Made by a program: the position numbers and the translations under genes. Source: Aradus depressus (lineage: Eukaryota > Arthropoda > Insecta > Hemiptera > Aradidae). From it: a stretch of 64,000 bases of DNA. The notes under the pieces are model-generated. The model was not told the DNA's origin and made no database searches. It was given only the letters and a program-made list of their open reading frames with translations. The stretch is from assembly GCA_963662175.1 (NCBI GenBank), contig OY759223.1, positions 14,052,249-14,116,248 on the forward strand. Direction: 5' to 3'. Shown here piece after piece: positions 62,663 to 64,000 of this stretch. Each line of letters begins with the position of its first letter. The stretch's first letter is position 1.

Positions 62663-62738
62663 CTAGGATAAGGATACCTGGGTACCTGAGATAAGGATGC
62701 CTGGGTACCTGAGATAAGGATGCCTGGGTACCTGAGAG
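62663..62738 (+). repeat. 23-bp tandem repeat, 3 copies
   Basis: Unit GATAAGGATGCCTGGGTACC + TGA, three nearly perfect copies. Confidence 0.9.
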
Positions 62739-63340
62739 GTTGCCTGCACGAAGTAGCTCTAATTCCCCTGGTCCATAAGACTTTATTTGAACTTGGTCCT
62801 CCTCCTCAAGTTCAAGTGCTAACTAAGTGTGCTCACTCAGAGAAGTAGTCCAATATTTAAGGTCTCTCCTTTGATCTAGACTCTGTCTTAAATATCAGTT
62901 CCTCCCTCTACATCCCCTTGGATTAGAGGCATCCTGGCTCTAGTCTTGTTATTAGCCAACCCCTTAGAGAGTCTTCTCTCCTATTAGTGGCCTGACGTTC
63001 CCTTATAGTCGGTTCTTCCAAGAATGGGACTCACAGAACGCAGGAACATAGGGTTTTGTTTCTTCTCTGTTCTTACAGCACTTTTACAAAAAAATCCTGA
63101 AGAAAATTCTTCGATAATATGTTGAGGGAAATCGAGGTTCTGTCATATAAATAAAACACTCAGTATCTTCCGAAAACTATTTCCTTCGTAATGGCCTTAT
63201 AATGACTTGAGTGAATATGTGGTGAAGGTGGTATGAGTTTGTCTGATTGTTACACCACAGCAATTACGCGAGTATCCACGCCGTCTGAATAGAAGGTGTC
63301 CTCGAGATCTTCGAAATTTAAATACATTTATATTTATTGG
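62739..63340. other. No recognisable gene
   Basis: Short ORFs, none recognised. Confidence 0.4.
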
Positions 63341-63511
63341 TTTTTTCCAGCATTTCTTCCAGAGGTGTCTTCTTTTTTCTGACAATATCTCGGGACACTT
63401 ACACGTCGCTTCTCCCTTTCACTATGAACAAATAGACGAAGAAGGGACGTGTAAGTGTCCCGAAATATTGTCAGAAAAAAGAAGACACCTCTGGAAGAAA
63501 TGCCGAAAAAA
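63341..63511. repeat. Near-perfect 170-bp palindrome, arms about 66 bp
   Basis: Left arm 63341-63407 and right arm 63446-63511 are inverted copies with few mismatches, separated by about 38 bp. The right arm contains GAAGA, A, GGGAC...GTCCC, GAAA and AATATT, the same order as in the hammerhead families but without CTG at the core start. Possibly a further, degraded member; no TSD found. Confidence 0.7.
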
Positions 63512-63775
63512 AACAACAATTCAATGTCCCAGAGAAGTTTAAGAAATACATATGTATATATTTTTCAATTTTCTAGCACTGGCTGAAACTTATTCAAGTA
63601 AATAGTTTTCGTGTTTCTCATTATGTATATTGTATAGATGGCCAATGAAAGTATAACAAATAAAAAAAATAAAAATAAAAAATTCTTAACAGAGTTCCTC
63701 CACAGATGTCCTAAGGGAGTATTGTTATCGGGCATTCGAGGTCGATTTTTCAACAGAATTTTACGCTTCAAGGTC
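63512..63775. other. No recognisable gene
   Basis: The 102-codon minus ORF at 63565-63873 is unrecognised and overlaps R-B. Confidence 0.35.
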
Positions 63776-63779
63776 CCCT

Positions 63780-63935
63780 GAGTACGTTTTGGCCATTTCG
63801 CAATGATGTCTATCTGTGTGTTTTTGTCAACGCAATTGAAACTTTGTGAGCGTTCTAACACAAATAAGATCACTTTATTTCGGGGCCTAGTTACATTTTA
63901 CAAGATACCTCTTATATCTATGACCTAAACCAGTT
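63780..63935 (+). repeat. Repeat R-B, fragment
   Basis: 'gatgtctatctgtgtgtttt', 'gaaactttgtgagcgttcta', 'cggggcctagttacatttta', 'caagatacctcttatatcta'. Confidence 0.65.
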
Positions 63936-63959
63936 GTCCTTTAACCGCTCTGCTGTGTG

Positions 63960-64000
63960 GGTGGGATGAACCACTGATGACGTTGTTGCGTCAAAAACCG
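63960..64000 (+). mobile_element. Hammerhead element family E, start of a third copy
   Basis: 'gatgaaccactgatgacg' then ttgttgcgtc and aaaaaccg match family E in forward orientation. The core CTGATGA is intact here, but GAAA has become AAAA and the window ends before stem III is complete. Confidence 0.65.

Overview
The window looks like gene-poor, AT-rich nuclear DNA of an arthropod, most likely an insect. The reasons are the mariner, hAT, Tigger, Harbinger, Helitron and jockey-type remnants, a tRNA-headed SINE whose 3' end is CCTAACC (the insect telomere unit is TTAGG), and long intron-like AT-rich stretches. A hemipteran is possible but not shown. I see no complete host protein-coding gene, no rRNA, no free-standing tRNA gene and no CRISPR array. 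Three short open stretches with good splice signals (23477-23531, 35305-35513, 35585-35641) are the only candidates for exons.

Nearly everything recognisable is mobile DNA, much of it nested. Cut-and-paste elements are all internally deleted but several keep both ends and their target-site duplications (TSDs): a hAT-like element (173-1037), a hAT with transposase tail (3419-4249), a hAT remnant (about 5173-5805), a mariner (8705-9543), a Harbinger-like element with MADF-type ORF (33978-34642) and a Tigger/pogo (41685-42540). A non-autonomous Helitron (49149-51568) carries two large tandem arrays. Non-LTR retrotransposon pieces, mostly jockey-like C-termini, lie at 6.1, 17.0, 20.8, 21.3, 30.5, 40.1, 43.1, 46.1 and 61.1 kb. 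SINE1 (about 340 bp, roughly 20 copies or parts) is the most abundant repeat; SINE2 has a perfect B box and a poly(A) tail.

The most unusual content is a set of short, mostly palindromic elements carrying hammerhead-ribozyme-like motifs, CTGANGA - stem - GAAA - short palindrome - TC/TA. I separate at least five sequence families (A-E) plus one possible sixth. Their stem II and stem III sequences differ completely between families, yet each remains self-complementary. Three insertions (11619-11904, 31963-32802, 52718-53193) have the same plan: two inverted half-units, a single unpaired tail of about 38-46 bp on one side, and a 10-12 bp TSD. This fits non-autonomous Penelope-like elements or metazoan retrozymes, but no Penelope reverse transcriptase or GIY-YIG ORF is visible here.

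Two further dispersed repeat families without recognisable coding capacity (called R-A and R-B) recur many times and serve as landing sites for SINE1, the Helitron and a hammerhead element. Layout: 0-10 kb DNA transposons and a LINE; 10-20 kb hammerhead elements, SINE1 and jockey; 20-28 kb R1-like debris and R-A/R-B; 28-40 kb SINE clusters, the large family D palindrome and Harbinger; 40-47 kb LINE debris and Tigger; 47-52 kb R-B with Helitron; 52-64 kb nested SINE1/hammerhead elements, microsatellites and LINE debris. All family names are mine, from sequence reading alone.
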